Shown here: positions 11,562 to 22,659 of the stretch, piece after piece
Layout of the letters: each line of letters starts with the position of its first letter
Numbering within the stretch: position 1 is the first letter of the stretch
Assembly: GCA_022496805.1 (NCBI GenBank)
Contig: CM040085.1
Span: 10,879,811-10,943,810 of the forward strand
DNA from: Pohlia nutans
Taxonomy: Eukaryota > Streptophyta > Bryopsida > Bryales > Mniaceae
Direction: 5' to 3'
DNA length: 64,000 nucleotides
The notes under the pieces: generated by a model
The model's database searches: none
The model's input: the letters and a program-made list of their open reading frames with translations, nothing else
What the model was told of the DNA's origin: nothing
Translations under genes and position numbers: made by a program

Positions 11562-12844
11562 ATTAGGAATGGCAAGTAGAGCATGAAAATGGTGGATTTC
11601 ATCTACAACCTGTCTGAAACCTCACATCTATACTATCCAGATCTGTATGAGTTCTAGATTTTAGAGCTCCAAGATCATCTGCATCCTTGCACACTATCAC
11701 TCACACACTAAAATTATTCATCTATATTTGAAGAGCCCTTGAACTTACAATCCCTACCTTCTCAAAGGGTGCACTCTACATTATGTTTGAAAATCACATG
11801 CGTTCATGACCCTTTGTGACCCCCATGTATACGAGGGGTTATATGTTTAAAAACCTTTGTATACATATTTATTCCGTCCTAAATATATGTTTAATGTAAG
11901 TATACGTCAATATTTTCAGCTCTATATATGTTTATTGCATATATACGTAATACGGCAATGTTCGAATTAATACCCCTTTTGTGCACTCACGTATACTTGT
12001 ACATGTTTGGTGCAGTGCACCCCCAGGGCCCACCTTCACACACTAGATGTGTACATCAAACAGTCAATGGACCGATTACAAGTAGAATGTGGAATATATT
12101 CAACTAAACTTAGATTTTAAAAGGTCACTACTTAACACGCTATGATTGAAAGTCCATAGGCTATTTGGAAGGGTTTGAAGCATTTTTTCATCCACGATTT
12201 TTCAATGTGTTAGACCCTTCCATGGCATGGGTGTGAATGTTGTAAGTATTTGATCGTCTTAGTTTTCAAGACTTAGGGCACTTGAACATCACAGTTTTGG
12301 CACTCTGAAACATTTAATTGAATATGACCATGTATTGGGAGCTTGGTAAGGAAGACTTGAATTGAGTGCTGGGAGCGCGAGGGCAACCATTTCCCTCGTA
12401 GAGTAAAACAAATATGTCAAATTACTTGCTACAACTTTCTAAAAATGTAGGTTGAAGGAAGGAATTATCTAACATTTTTTTCATTTTCTCTACTTGGTTT
12501 CATGTCCCTGGGCTCTTAATATGTAGAAATGAGAATGCATTTTTTTTGGAACAATTACCCCTTCTCTGTCCTCATTTCACTGGAGAATATTTGGAAGGAT
12601 GTGGCTGCATATGTTCAAATCTATCAAAGAGTAGGATATAGTTGCCCCAAAAGTAACCACGCTCCCGCTACTCCTATCATCATTGTCACAGATAATGCGA
12701 CATTAATGTGCATAGGAGAAAAGCTACGTGCTCTAGGGAGGGTTATATGGTACAAGTGTACCGTTGTAGTCAATGTCTTGAATATTTGTAAATTATGGGA
12801 CATTGACTAGAAAGGACAAGAAGTTTTTTTTGTTGTGGTGAGGG
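11562..12844. other. Centre of the large inverted repeat, mostly unexplained
   Basis: AT-rich sequence with GTATAC/ATATAC runs at 11820-12000. The open frame 12529-12810 (+) has no motif I recognise. 12240-12330 is an inverse copy of the repeat found in intron 6 of the prune-like gene. Confidence 0.35.
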
Positions 12845-13237
12845 CACTACTAGGATCATACATTGTGTGCTACGTTTGTTACCAACATTTGGGCATAACT
12901 CAAGCAAAAATACAACATTTAAAGCAACATTTAGGAACCGTAATGTTGCTATTAACCCCTAAAGGACCAAGAAGCCCAAATTGGGCCTTGTGTTTTTTTT
13001 AATAGTTTTGAGTAAGTCCCATTTGAACTTCCTCTTGTTCAAATTTATTTGTTTTTTACAACCACATTCACTAGTTTTGGTGATATAAAATTTGATCCCA
13101 TCTAAATTGTATTTTTCACAATATGATCAATTGAATTTGTCATTTTAAAACTGTGAATTCTTAGTCTTTTAGGGGTTAATAGCTACACCTCCAACTTTGC
13201 TACCAAATGTAGCAATCAATGTATGATCCTACTAGTG
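12845..13237. mobile_element. CACTA-type MITE split by a piggyBac-like MITE
   Basis: The left end reads CACTACTAGGATCATACATT. The right end, reverse-complemented, reads CACTAGTAGGATCATACATT. The flanks are GGG and GGC, close to the 3-bp duplication expected of CACTA elements. Removing the insertion at 12952-13179 leaves about 165 bp. Confidence 0.65.
12952..13179. mobile_element. piggyBac-like MITE, family B, complete copy
   Basis: It starts TTAACCCCTAAAGGACCAAG and ends CTTAGTCTTTTAGGGGTTAA; about 20 of the outer 22 positions are complementary. Partial copies lie at 17222-17331, 17614-17812 and 31074-31293. It is inserted in a CACTA-type MITE. Confidence 0.78.
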
Positions 13238-14894
13238 GGCCTCTAGTGAATGAACTCGTACAAAAGGAACTGAAATTCTTCTTCAATTGATCTTCTTTTG
13301 AAGATCTGATTCAACAACTCTCGGGGAGGTCACTTCCAAATATTACGTAACAACATGCGAACAAAGATAGGTTCCAAATAAATCTTTGAAAGAAAATTTT
13401 ATAAATGATTTACATTAATATATGATGCTCACAATAATTAAAATGAGAATATTCTCAAATTATTATTAATTATAGTAACAATTATTATTAATTTTTAAAG
13501 TACTTTTAAATACCCTTTATTCACACGTGATACTCAAAAGATTCAAAGAGTGAATTCCCCGAGCAACAACTGATGATCACAGATTCACAGGTGAACATGA
13601 TTCCAGATCTTCAACCTCCAGTTCAAATCAAGCGATTGCAAACCCCCGTGACTTCTAGAAGGCTATTAAAATTAGTGAGAATGATCACTTGATTATGAAG
13701 CTAAGCTGGTACTAGTTGGTTAGCCGTTCACAGCGTCATTAGTTAGATCATGGGTTACTAACACAGTTTGTAAACCGTGACTCAGTGACTGATTATGTTG
13801 AGCTGTACCTATGGCGTAGTAAATCCATTTCACATTTGAAACGTTACCTGTATTTATCAATCATTAACATCTAGAATTTGATAAATTTGTTTTTTAACAA
13901 TTAGATCGATGTTCGTATTTTACACTATCATAAATTAGCAAATAAGAAACATGATTGTGAAGGACTCTTTAATTTTAATGTATTTATTAGATTTGATATC
14001 ATATAGAAGGCTCTATACACCATTATTTTTATCTTAAAATTCTGGAGTGAAAACAAGTTGCATCAATTGTTGATATATACATATATCAAAGAGTTGATCA
14101 CGAGCGACCAAACAATGCAAGGGATGAATCCCGACATATATCTACAAAATGGCCGTCAGAGACAAAACGGCATTGACTGATCTTCTAGTCATTGATCAAA
14201 CATGCCACATGTAATCGAGACATGGAATGATCGATCAATGCCAGTAGTTTTGCAATAACCTCTGAAACTGCGGGTGTGGGATTAAATCATCCGGGCGTTA
14301 ACATCGCCTGAAGCGGCATTCCTTCGACATGATCGATCCCTTCTTACCACAAAACTCCTGGCAATACGCAAACTTGATTGCTATTCTGTGCCGCCAGTGA
14401 GTGTGCAGACATAACTCTACACTCCGGAAACTCTAGTTGAGTCTCAAGCCGAGCCTGGCATAGAGATCATCACTCCTGTTTAGATTTTCAGATTGATGGA
14501 CCCCGTGAGGGGCAGTCCAAAAAAAAGGGGTATGCCAGTGAGTGTACCCAGCGCACGGTATTCTTTAGTAAAAGGCGAAAGAATAGTTCGCTCTGTGCTG
14601 AGCACCCGGCTGTTTAAAGACGAGAAGAAATTGTGCTGGGAGTTATACAGGCAGAATTTAAATGCGTGTGACAACACGTATGGGATAGATGGAGACTATT
14701 TCCTGGTCTCTTGCATAATATACTAGCGTAGTGTATCACAAGTTGCTCATTCCATCACCTTCAGAATGTGCAATGATAGCATCGCTTGCATGCCATTACA
14801 ACATTCAATCTCAATTAGTATCCAGTTTTTGTTAATATTTGTTACTAGCACAGACTTGTCGCATTGCAACAATGAACATAGGAGAACATAGAAA

Positions 14895-15439
14895 CACTAG
14901 ATAGATAGAAACTCCGGACCTCTTTTGAGGCCGGCGTGAATAATGTGTGTGTTCGTCTTGACAATGAGCCACTGGCCACCGGACACAAGGCCATTGGTGC
15001 AAGACTACTCTCCCCTTCCGAGAATAGACACTTTAGTGACCAGTAACAAGTACTAGTAACAAACAGTAGCCTTAAACGAGTGGATAAATCCAGCTAAGGT
15101 ATAATTTGGAGTTTACTTTTGTTGGTGGTTGCCAAGTCATGGTTCCTGGGTTGGTTGGGGAAGGACGTTGTATTACATTTATATGGTCCGGGTTCCATTC
15201 CCGTTGAATCCATCTCAGCAGTAATGTGATATTCATGATTTGGTGTTGCCATAGAAACACTACAAGAGAAGGCGACACTTTTTACTCATTCGGTGAGTCA
15301 AACGGTGCCACTTCGCACTCATTGCCCAAGCGCTCAAGACTTGGTGAGTGCAATTCGCCACGTAGGACAAGCATGTACAGTGAACTCTAACATTGTTCCA
15401 TATTCTTGCGAGTGAGAAGCGACACCTTCGCTAGTAGTG
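14895..15439. mobile_element. CACTA-type nonautonomous element with AAA target duplication
   Basis: It begins CACTAGATAG and ends CTAGTAGTG, with AAA on both sides (14892-14894, 15440-15442). The other arm of the large inverted repeat preserves the empty site near 9752-9757 with one AAA. An inner CACTACAAGAGAAGG at 15258 resembles the terminus too, so a smaller 15258-15439 element, also AAA-flanked, may be nested. Confidence 0.72.
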
Positions 15440-15490
15440 AAAGGTGCCCATTGCATTCGGCATCAATGCATGCAAGAATGAAGTGGGATG

Positions 15491-16085
15491 CTTCAGACAT
15501 GGTATCATATGAAAAACATTCAAGATGACGAAGGATGAAAATTCGGGATAAAAACATGACTGTTTTTGTGACACTAGGGTCACAACAGATCACATGACGT
15601 GCATTTAATATAACAGATGAATATCATTTATTATTATTATTTTATTTTTTATTATCCAATGGTTATTTAACATGGATTATATCTCAAAAACTACACATTC
15701 ATCATTTTCAGAATATTTGAGGCTCCATCAGCACTGGTAGCAAAATACAGATGAGAGAAGTATTTGTATGTTGTGAAAGGATTTTAAACATCAAGCCGGG
15801 GTGGGTACAGCCCACCCCGTAGTGTAGTTCAAAAACTACTTATGAGTCATTAAAAGCTGTTCATCTAAACTCCCTACAAAACACCAGGAAGAGAAAAAAT
15901 GGTCTGCAAAAACAACAGCCAGGGTGGGTCGACCTTTGATTTACAACAGCTACGGATCTCTTTCCTTGAAAAATCTTCTAATCGACCTCTCATCTCGTGA
16001 GCGTCCACTTGTTTTTCCATCCTAGACCTGATTTTGTGTCACCATTCACCTCCTACCATCACCCTGCCAAAACGCATCATCTTGA
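15491..16085. other. Spacer downstream of the MATE gene, with a strong hairpin
   Basis: No coding region is seen. At 15797-15819 the stem CGGGGTGGG/CCCACCCCG closes a five-base loop. It might be a 3' structure of a transcript or a transposon remnant. Confidence 0.4.
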
Positions 16086-19000
16086 TCAAACTGGGCTTGC
16101 TCTTGCTTTAATTTCCTTATTACAGTGTACAAAAAAAGTGAGAGAGAAGATCCAAACAAACTTGTAAACGAAAAACACAGAATCAAAGCAAACCTTGTCA
16201 AGTATATCCTCCTCTTGTTGCATTATACGAGCTGTTGCCATCTGAACCTGCAATTTGCAAGCATCTCAAGCTTTGTCAAACGCTCTCTTTCATACTCGCG
16301 ATTCACATTTCCAAAACATACAGAACTTACTGTTTTTCCCAGTGGGAGTATTAAAATAGTTACCTCTATGTTAAGACTAATGTTATGCCAGGTTCTGACA
16401 GTGTAATAAATATCACATGGTCCGCATAACAACGCTGAAAGCAGCAGAATCATAATGAGTCATTGATAGCTGAGAAGTAAAGTTTCATACCTGCTTCTCC
16501 CAGTCTGTACGCATCGTGACATATAAGAGGACAAGGGTTTGCGTGAACAATCCACATATGAGACCCATAAAGAGTCCCTGCATGCATTTCAAAACAGATA
16601 GTACTTAGAATTCAGGTATGTATGTTCATGAACAAGACTATTATAAAGGAACAGAAAATCATTGTCTACTGGACCATTAAGCTGATTCACGAATGTCTTA
16701 ATGAGTTCCGAGTTTCAAATCTACTGGATGAGCATAGCTTTGATTGAGCATAGCTTTGTATTCTCAGTTTTCAAACCACTTTGACCATGAATTGCTAATA
16801 ATGGAGAAATGTCTTTTATGGAATTTTTCCAGGCATAATCCGTGACAAGAATAGTATGTACTTACATTTTTAGAATGTAGATTACTTCTATATTTTGAGG
16901 GTAAAAACTCAAAAACACTCCTTTCTTTCTAAATTGGGAAATGCCCTTAAAGGGTTAACAGTTCGAGCAAGACATACAGGAGTACCCATGTGAAACACAA
17001 AGGCGAGAATGAGAGATATGGGAACTCCCACTCCATAAAACGCGCCCAAATTGACAACTGCGCCCAGTTCTTGCCATCCACATCCTCTTGCCACACCTTC
17101 ATCAAACCAAAGATTTTTCCACATCAGTATCCACAACGTAATACAGCGAGAAATGTCATAAATTAAAACAAGAGAGAAAGTAGAGGATACCAAAACCTGA
17201 ATAACCCCTGTTACCAATATATGCAATGTTCTTCACTGATTCCGGTGATATAAAATTTGGTCTCATCTAAATTATATTTTTCACAATATCATCAATTGAA
17301 TTTGTCATTTTAAAACCATGAATCCTTAGACCTACCAGAGAGCACGCCCTGGATGCCATCCAGCAGAGCCACGCAGGCAATGAAGGGCATGATGCCGGCC
17401 ACTGTATCCACCACTTCGGCATCGCCGCTGAACAGCCACCCCCACCGGTGCCGAAACGCCAGCAGAATGCTGGAGACGAACAGGGCTTGAATAGCGGACA
17501 GAGAAACCACCGACACCACCGCTTGCTTGGCCGCAGCAGCGTCACCTGCTCCAAGCTCATTCGCCACTCTTGTGCTGCAACATTTCAATCTTACATCATT
17601 CAGTCGCCTCGTCTTAACCCCTGAATAGCACTTTTGAGTAGGTCCTATGTGGACATCTTTTTGTTCAAAATTGTTTTTGTTTGACCAAGGATTCATGCAA
17701 TGTTCTTCACTGGTTCCAGTGATATCAAATTTGGTCTCATCTGAATTGTATTTTTCACGATATGATTTATTGAATTTTCATTTTAAAACCATGAATCCTT
17801 GGTCCTTCAAACCATCTCAAGCTCTTCCATTAATCGAAAACCTACCCCTCAGGTACCTAATCGCATTACAATTAGCAGGGTTTAAAGCGGGGGATTTTCT
17901 ACTAGTACATAAGATGGAAACACCACATACCGACACAAAATTCATAGATCAAAGTGTACATGATAGTAAACATGCATACACCTGTTTCAGAATACCTTTA
18001 AAACAGTTTCTGTGTGCCTACTACTTCAACATAGTTTCAAATCTAGTGTATGTGGAGGAAATGAACCTGGCAGCGGCGCTCAGACCAAACGGAATCATGT
18101 AATTCAACGAAGTTATACTCAAGCTGCAACAACACCCCACTCGTGATGTCAATATTACTGGATTCTCGCTGAAAATCCTAAAGGCACCATCTTCTTCATT
18201 GCGTCTATGCTCGTTACCATTCACAACAACCTAAGAGAAGTAATGATATTAGAATTGAAGCATACGAGGAGCGATTTGGCAGGGAAGAAGTACCAGACAG
18301 AGAGAGTTGCCAGTTGAAGTTCCGGGTTGGGCAGAAGTCCAGCTGAAATGACGAGAATCTCGAAGCACCAGTATTCAAGGCTGTCAAGATCATATTCATC
18401 ACATTAGTGATGAACACTTGATGAACAGAAACCCTAAAATGAAACCCTATTGGAAATCTTGTCCAATGCTACCCGTCTTTAACAACTAAATGTCCATTGT
18501 GACTTGTCGAAAATTGATTTCTGCAGGGGAAGTGACGAACCAGATCATAATGCAAGATGGGATAGCCAGGCTGAGAAACTCCCGGAGGTCAACGAAGGCG
18601 TCCATGGAGAATCCTTTCCAAGTATGTTTGCAGACGCCGGAGAATCTCACGTAGGTGAACAGAAGAATGGCGTTGAGCCAGAACGACAAGCTGGTGGCCA
18701 AGGCAGCGCCGCGGAACCCGAATCCAAGGGTGTACACGAGCAGGTAGGACAGGCCCACATGGAGGACCAGAGTCACCGCGGAACTGAGCATCATGGGGAA
18801 CACCAAGCTTTGAGTCTGCAAAAACTTGACCACGGGCTGCAGGAGCGCATAGCCATACAAGCTGGGAAGCAGATAGAGCGCATACTCGCCCGCCTTCGCT
18901 GAGATCCGCGGGTCTTGCCCCAGGTGTAGTAGAATGGGCTCCATGAAGATGAAGAGAAACGAAATGGGAATGCAGGCTCCGTAGAGCACCACCAGCGCTC

Positions 19001-20233
19001 TTTGCAGGTACACTCCCAGCATGTGATGATGCATGGGAGGTGCCCCGTATGCTTGCCCACACAGCGTCTCCAGAGCACTCCCCATGCCCAGCTGCATCGC
19101 ACAAAACACAAACCCTAACCGAGGTTTAAACTGACCACTTTGATTGTGAAAATCATAGAATTCAGATGGGGCTAGATTTTATATCACCACAATCAGTGAA
19201 GGACATTGCATGTGCTCGTCAAAAAAGAAACCAAAATTAAACAGAAAGAAGTCCCCATATGACCCTCTCAAAAGTGCTAAAAAACACGAGGGCTATCCTA
19301 ACACTGAAATTCTATGGAAGTAGCAACCGGGACTACCTCAAATTCCAGTCATTGTTCTCAAAATTGACTGAATCATCACCACACTTAGTTGAAGGTCGAT
19401 TGTGTGTAGACGTCGACTGGAGTAGGCTATGCGTGTCCCTTCCATTCCAGGGTTTTGTGCACAGAGCGAGAATTGTGCATTGAGCTTCAATAACTTCAAA
19501 TGCTAGTGTGGTGATGATTCAGTGGATTTTGAGAAGAAGAGTGACTGGAGTCTGAGCCGGCCCAGGTTAGAATTAGGGTCTACTGGGGTTTGAATTATGA
19601 GCTGCAGCTGGACAGGCACTAGCTTGCATAAAGAGTTTTGTGTACAAGAGCATCAGATCGAGAATTCTGCAAAAAGCTGTCGAAGTCTGTTGCTTGAGCT
19701 TCGATCTCTTCAAATGCTAGAATCAGAGCTCATGAATGTCCAGAGCCGCACACAAAAGGAAGGGTGTGAAAATGTACCAGAAAGTAGTAGCCGAGGACGC
19801 CGGCAAGGGAGCTAGCGATGGAAGCACTAGCGAGCTCGAGCTCGCCCAAGTGGCCCACGAACACCACCGACACCACGGTGATGGAGTACTGCAACAAGTT
19901 CACGCACACCATCGGCCCCGCCAGCCAGCATTGCCGCCGCACCTCCTGCCACCTTGTGAGCTTCTGCGGCACTGGCGCCAATTGCAAGCTGCCGCCCGCT
20001 TCGGCGTCTACATGGTACCCTCTGGCCTTGTCCTCGTCTGAGGCGTGCTGCTGCAACAGCGGCTCCTGGATCCCTCTGGCGGAGTGAGAACGCTGAAACA
20101 CCTGCGGATCCTCGCGCTGGCTGTGAGTTCGGAACAACCCCCCTCGCGACGGGAACGACGACGCGGGCGACACCAGCGGCCTCCCCTTGGAGCCGCTGCG
20201 TATCAACGTCGGTATGCTCATGGGTGACGACAT
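16086..20233 (-). CDS. MATE (multidrug and toxic compound extrusion) transporter, eight exons
   Basis: Exons, in gene order: 20233-19778, 19091-18541, 18380-18294, 18123-18067, 17574-17336, 17096-16978, 16577-16491 and 16247-16086, giving about 585 residues. All junctions are GT-AG and in frame. An N-terminal hydrophilic region of about 95 residues (Ser/Arg-rich) precedes the membrane domain. Diagnostic family blocks are VFVGHLGELELA, GMGSALETLCGQAYGA, FEILVISAGLLPNPELQL, NYMIPFGLSAAASTRVANEL, GVLSGVARGCGWQELGA and NLGAFYGVGVPISL. It should be a proton- or sodium-coupled antiporter for metabolites or xenobiotics at the plasma membrane or tonoplast; the substrate cannot be read from sequence. 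The last exon is the weakest part: it may stop at 16086 or splice again after the Lys near 16196. MITE fragments flank exon 5. Confidence 0.88.
17222..17331. mobile_element. Truncated piggyBac-like MITE (family B) abutting a splice donor
   Basis: This matches the last 110 or so bases of 12952-13179 (GATATAAAATTTGGTCTCAT and onward). It ends next to the GTAGGT donor of MATE exon 5, so the MITE terminus now forms the start of that intron. Confidence 0.65.
17614..17812. mobile_element. Degenerate piggyBac-like MITE (family B) in MATE intron 4
   Basis: It starts TTAACCCCTGAATAGC and follows the family B sequence to GAATCCTTGGTCCTT. The final GGGGTTAA is not preserved. It lies 40 bases upstream of the exon 5 acceptor in gene orientation. 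Confidence 0.6.
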
Positions 20234-20923
20234 AGTGCAAAAGTAGCAACACCACTCAAAGCAAATTCTTACACTCTTTTATGTCAACAAACGTGACTTC
20301 CACTTCAGAACATGACATGTACAGATTCTCCAATCACAAACATCAAACATTCTCTAGACTTTGGTACCAGAGAGTGCGATAAAAAGGAGTTCAGATCGAT
20401 GTCATCGAACATGATGATCTGAGCACGCGCTGCCAAAGCCTCAGCAAGCTCTACCGAGTTCTGGCTGGATGCAATTGGTGGATTCGACGAGAGCTCATGA
20501 TGAGGTTCACGATTGTGACAATAAGGAAACAAATGTGAAAGCCGATGTCTAGTAGCTGGAAAGTCGGTGATGTCTATCTTCTTAAAGGAGGTCTACGGAG
20601 GATCAGTCATGGAGAAGCGGCACAAGTGGCGAGCGGTCGTTTCGTGGCCAGGTCATGGTACTATCCATTCTACTTATTAACTTACTGGAGTGAGAGCTTC
20701 AGTCCTGGGATTTCGTGCCTAGACGAAGAATGTCCGTCTCGGGCACGACGCCGCGTCCTTTCGTCTTTTTTGCTTTCTGACGAGTGTTTACTTTTTAGTG
20801 GCCATCAAGGCAGAACAACGGTCATTTTGTACAGCTGGCGGGGGTGAAGACCCGTTCTGTTTGTTTGTTCCGAACAAACAAACAAAACGAGATAAATATA
20901 ATGTGTTGCAATCAGAAAACTAA
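20234..20923. other. MATE upstream region up to the Harbinger element
   Basis: This contains the presumed MATE promoter (gene on the minus strand). The open frame 20545-20847 has no recognisable domain. A hairpin with 11-base arms lies at 20860-20882 (TTTGTTTGTTC/GAACAAACAAA). Confidence 0.35.
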
Positions 20924-21199
20924 GGGCCTGTTTACACCAAAAAACTTGGGCTCCAACCCATGAACACAAGTGGTACTTTGTTCAAGGGATGAGACCATTG
21001 TAAGTGGGGTACCATGCTTGAAACAAGGGACTTATAAGTAGGTAGTGGCCCAAACATTTGGTGTAAACCAAGAGAGTTGAGTCATGGCCCATTGTGCACT
21101 TGGGCTGAATTTTTAAAGTAGAGTTATCCATAGAAGTTTTTTTTAATTTACCCTATACTCATAGAATCTTTTGTAGTCAATGCTGCCCTACATCTTTGA

Positions 21200-22654
21200 G
21201 TGCTGTTTTGTTCAATCTCTCTCAAATTTTGGCCGTTTATGATGATTTTTGGCATCATGGAAAGAAGAGAACGAGCTCTAGTGGTACTAGCTATGTATTG
21301 GTGCTTTTATATGTTGATTCAACATGTTTTGAGCATGCAAGCCCTCATTTTGGGCTTTGAATTGCAAAATTCAGCTTTGGTTGTGACTTTGTGTGGCTTG
21401 TGGAATAGAAAAGAGAGAGGTGTGTGGAGCATTGATAGGCAAGAGGGATTTTGTGACAGACATTTGATGGGCTCTTACACGGAGTTAATGTTTCGGGAAA
21501 GAACTAGAGTTTCACATGCTACCTTTCAATATCTTTGTGAGGAATTGGGTCCTTTTTTGAGGAAACAAGATACAAATTATAGAAATTCTATTACAGTAGA
21601 GAGAAGAGTGGCAATGTCATTGGTGAGGCTTGGAAGTGGAAATGGATTGCAAATTGTTGGTGATTTATTTGGAGTAGCCAAAAGCACTGTTTCAAAGATA
21701 GTAAGGGACTTTTGTAGAATGGTGAGATTACATCTTCAAAAGAAATTTGTGACGTTTCCAAGTGAATATAAATTTCGGGAATTAGCAAAGGACTTTGAAG
21801 CATTACATGGCATTCCATATGTAGTGGGAGCTATAGATGGATCTCATATACCAATTATAGCACCAGTAAATGGGGGTGAAGATTATTATTGTCGGAAATC
21901 TTTTCACTCTGCATTGTTGCAAGGCATAGTTGATACAAATTGCATTTTTTGGGACTATGAGTTTGGATGGGCCGGGAGCATGCATGATTGTACAGTTTTT
22001 AAACTTACAAAAGTGGGTAGAAAATGCATTGAGGGAAAATTACTACCTTACAAGCTGATTGGAGATGCCGCTTATCCTGTAAGGCCATGGATGTATTGTC
22101 CTTTCAAAGGAGGAGTGGATGTTTCTCTTCCGGCATATAAAGCGCATTGGAACTTCATCCAAAGTTCTACTCGTATGTGCGTGGAGCGAGCTTTTGGAAT
22201 TTTGAAGTGTAGGTGGAGGATCATTATGAAGCGTATGGAATGTCCATTGAAATATGTGCCGGACGTGGTTGCTAGTTGTATTATTTTACACAATATTTGC
22301 ATTATCTCGGCAGATGTGTTTGATCGGGAATGGATCAAAGTTGCTAAAGAAGATTTGGAAAGAAGAGAAATTGAAGGACAAATAGCAGCTGGACAAGAAT
22401 TGAGGGGAGAGAGGACTGCAATTGCTGAAGTGAGAAGAAGGATAGGAATTGGAAGAAAAGAACCAATTACAATTGCGGAAGAGGATTATGGAGAGGCTGA
22501 AAACCTTTTTTTGATCAAAGAAGATGAAGAATCCATTTTACTTCAAGAAGCAACTGATTCACATGTGTCCATAGCCAAAGCCCTATGGAAATATCACTTG
22601 CAAAAAAATTCTACAATTGTTTTTGATGATACGGATAGTGATATGAGTATGTAA
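21200..22654 (+). CDS. HARBI1-type DDE transposase of the Harbinger element
   Basis: An intact frame of 484 residues; the true start may be an internal Met such as MIFGIMERRERA. Residues from about 95 carry the helix-turn-helix-like part (VRLGSGNGLQIVGDLFGVAK, STVSKIVRDFC). The DDE triad is visible: GAIDGSHIPI (first Asp), WAGSMHDCTVF (second Asp) and ERAFGILKCRWRI (Glu). It cuts and rejoins the element ends, normally together with the Myb-like partner encoded on the opposite strand, whose stop codon lies only six bases away. The tail is acidic. No stop or frameshift interrupts the domain. Confidence 0.93.
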   Translation: MLFCSISLKFWPFMMIFGIMERRERALVVLAMYWCFYMLIQHVLSMQALILGFELQNSALVVTLCGLWNRKERGVWSIDRQEGFCDRHLMGSYTELMFRERTRVSHATFQYLCEELGPFLRKQDTNYRNSITVERRVAMSLVRLGSGNGLQIVGDLFGVAKSTVSKIVRDFCRMVRLHLQKKFVTFPSEYKFRELAKDFEALHGIPYVVGAIDGSHIPIIAPVNGGEDYYCRKSFHSALLQGIVDTNCIFWDYEFGWAGSMHDCTVFKLTKVGRKCIEGKLLPYKLIGDAAYPVRPWMYCPFKGGVDVSLPAYKAHWNFIQSSTRMCVERAFGILKCRWRIIMKRMECPLKYVPDVVASCIILHNICIISADVFDREWIKVAKEDLERREIEGQIAAGQELRGERTAIAEVRRRIGIGRKEPITIAEEDYGEAENLFLIKEDEESILLQEATDSHVSIAKALWKYHLQKNSTIVFDDTDSDMSM

Positions 22655-22659
22655 TAGTC

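Larger units (their letters stand above)
9705..15490. repeat. Large inverted repeat, arms of about 1.1 kb
   Basis: The left arm (about 9705-10804) is the reverse complement of about 13860-14894, continued at 15440-15490 after a CACTA insertion. The arms share, among much else, the blocks around 10140/14510 and 10520/14150. The left arm carries a 13-base tandem duplication near 10045 that the right arm lacks. The 3-kb centre contains nested MITEs. Long arms suggest a Mutator-type or fold-back transposon, or an inverted duplication. I found no transposase and no clear target duplication. Confidence 0.8.

Noticed and set aside
12529..12810. Open frame of 93 residues in the inverted-repeat centre
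   Set aside because: No recognisable motif and no splice support; it could be a transposon remnant but nothing supports a call.
9923..14726. Mirror-image open frames at 9923-10129 (-) and 14493-14726 (+)
   Set aside because: They are the same sequence in the two arms of the inverted repeat; the left copy differs by the tandem duplication, and no homology was recognised.
16909..17096. Apparent frameshift between MATE exons 6 and 7
   Set aside because: A better donor (CCT|GTATGT at 16978) keeps the frame and gives the family-length junction HMGTPGLFMG.
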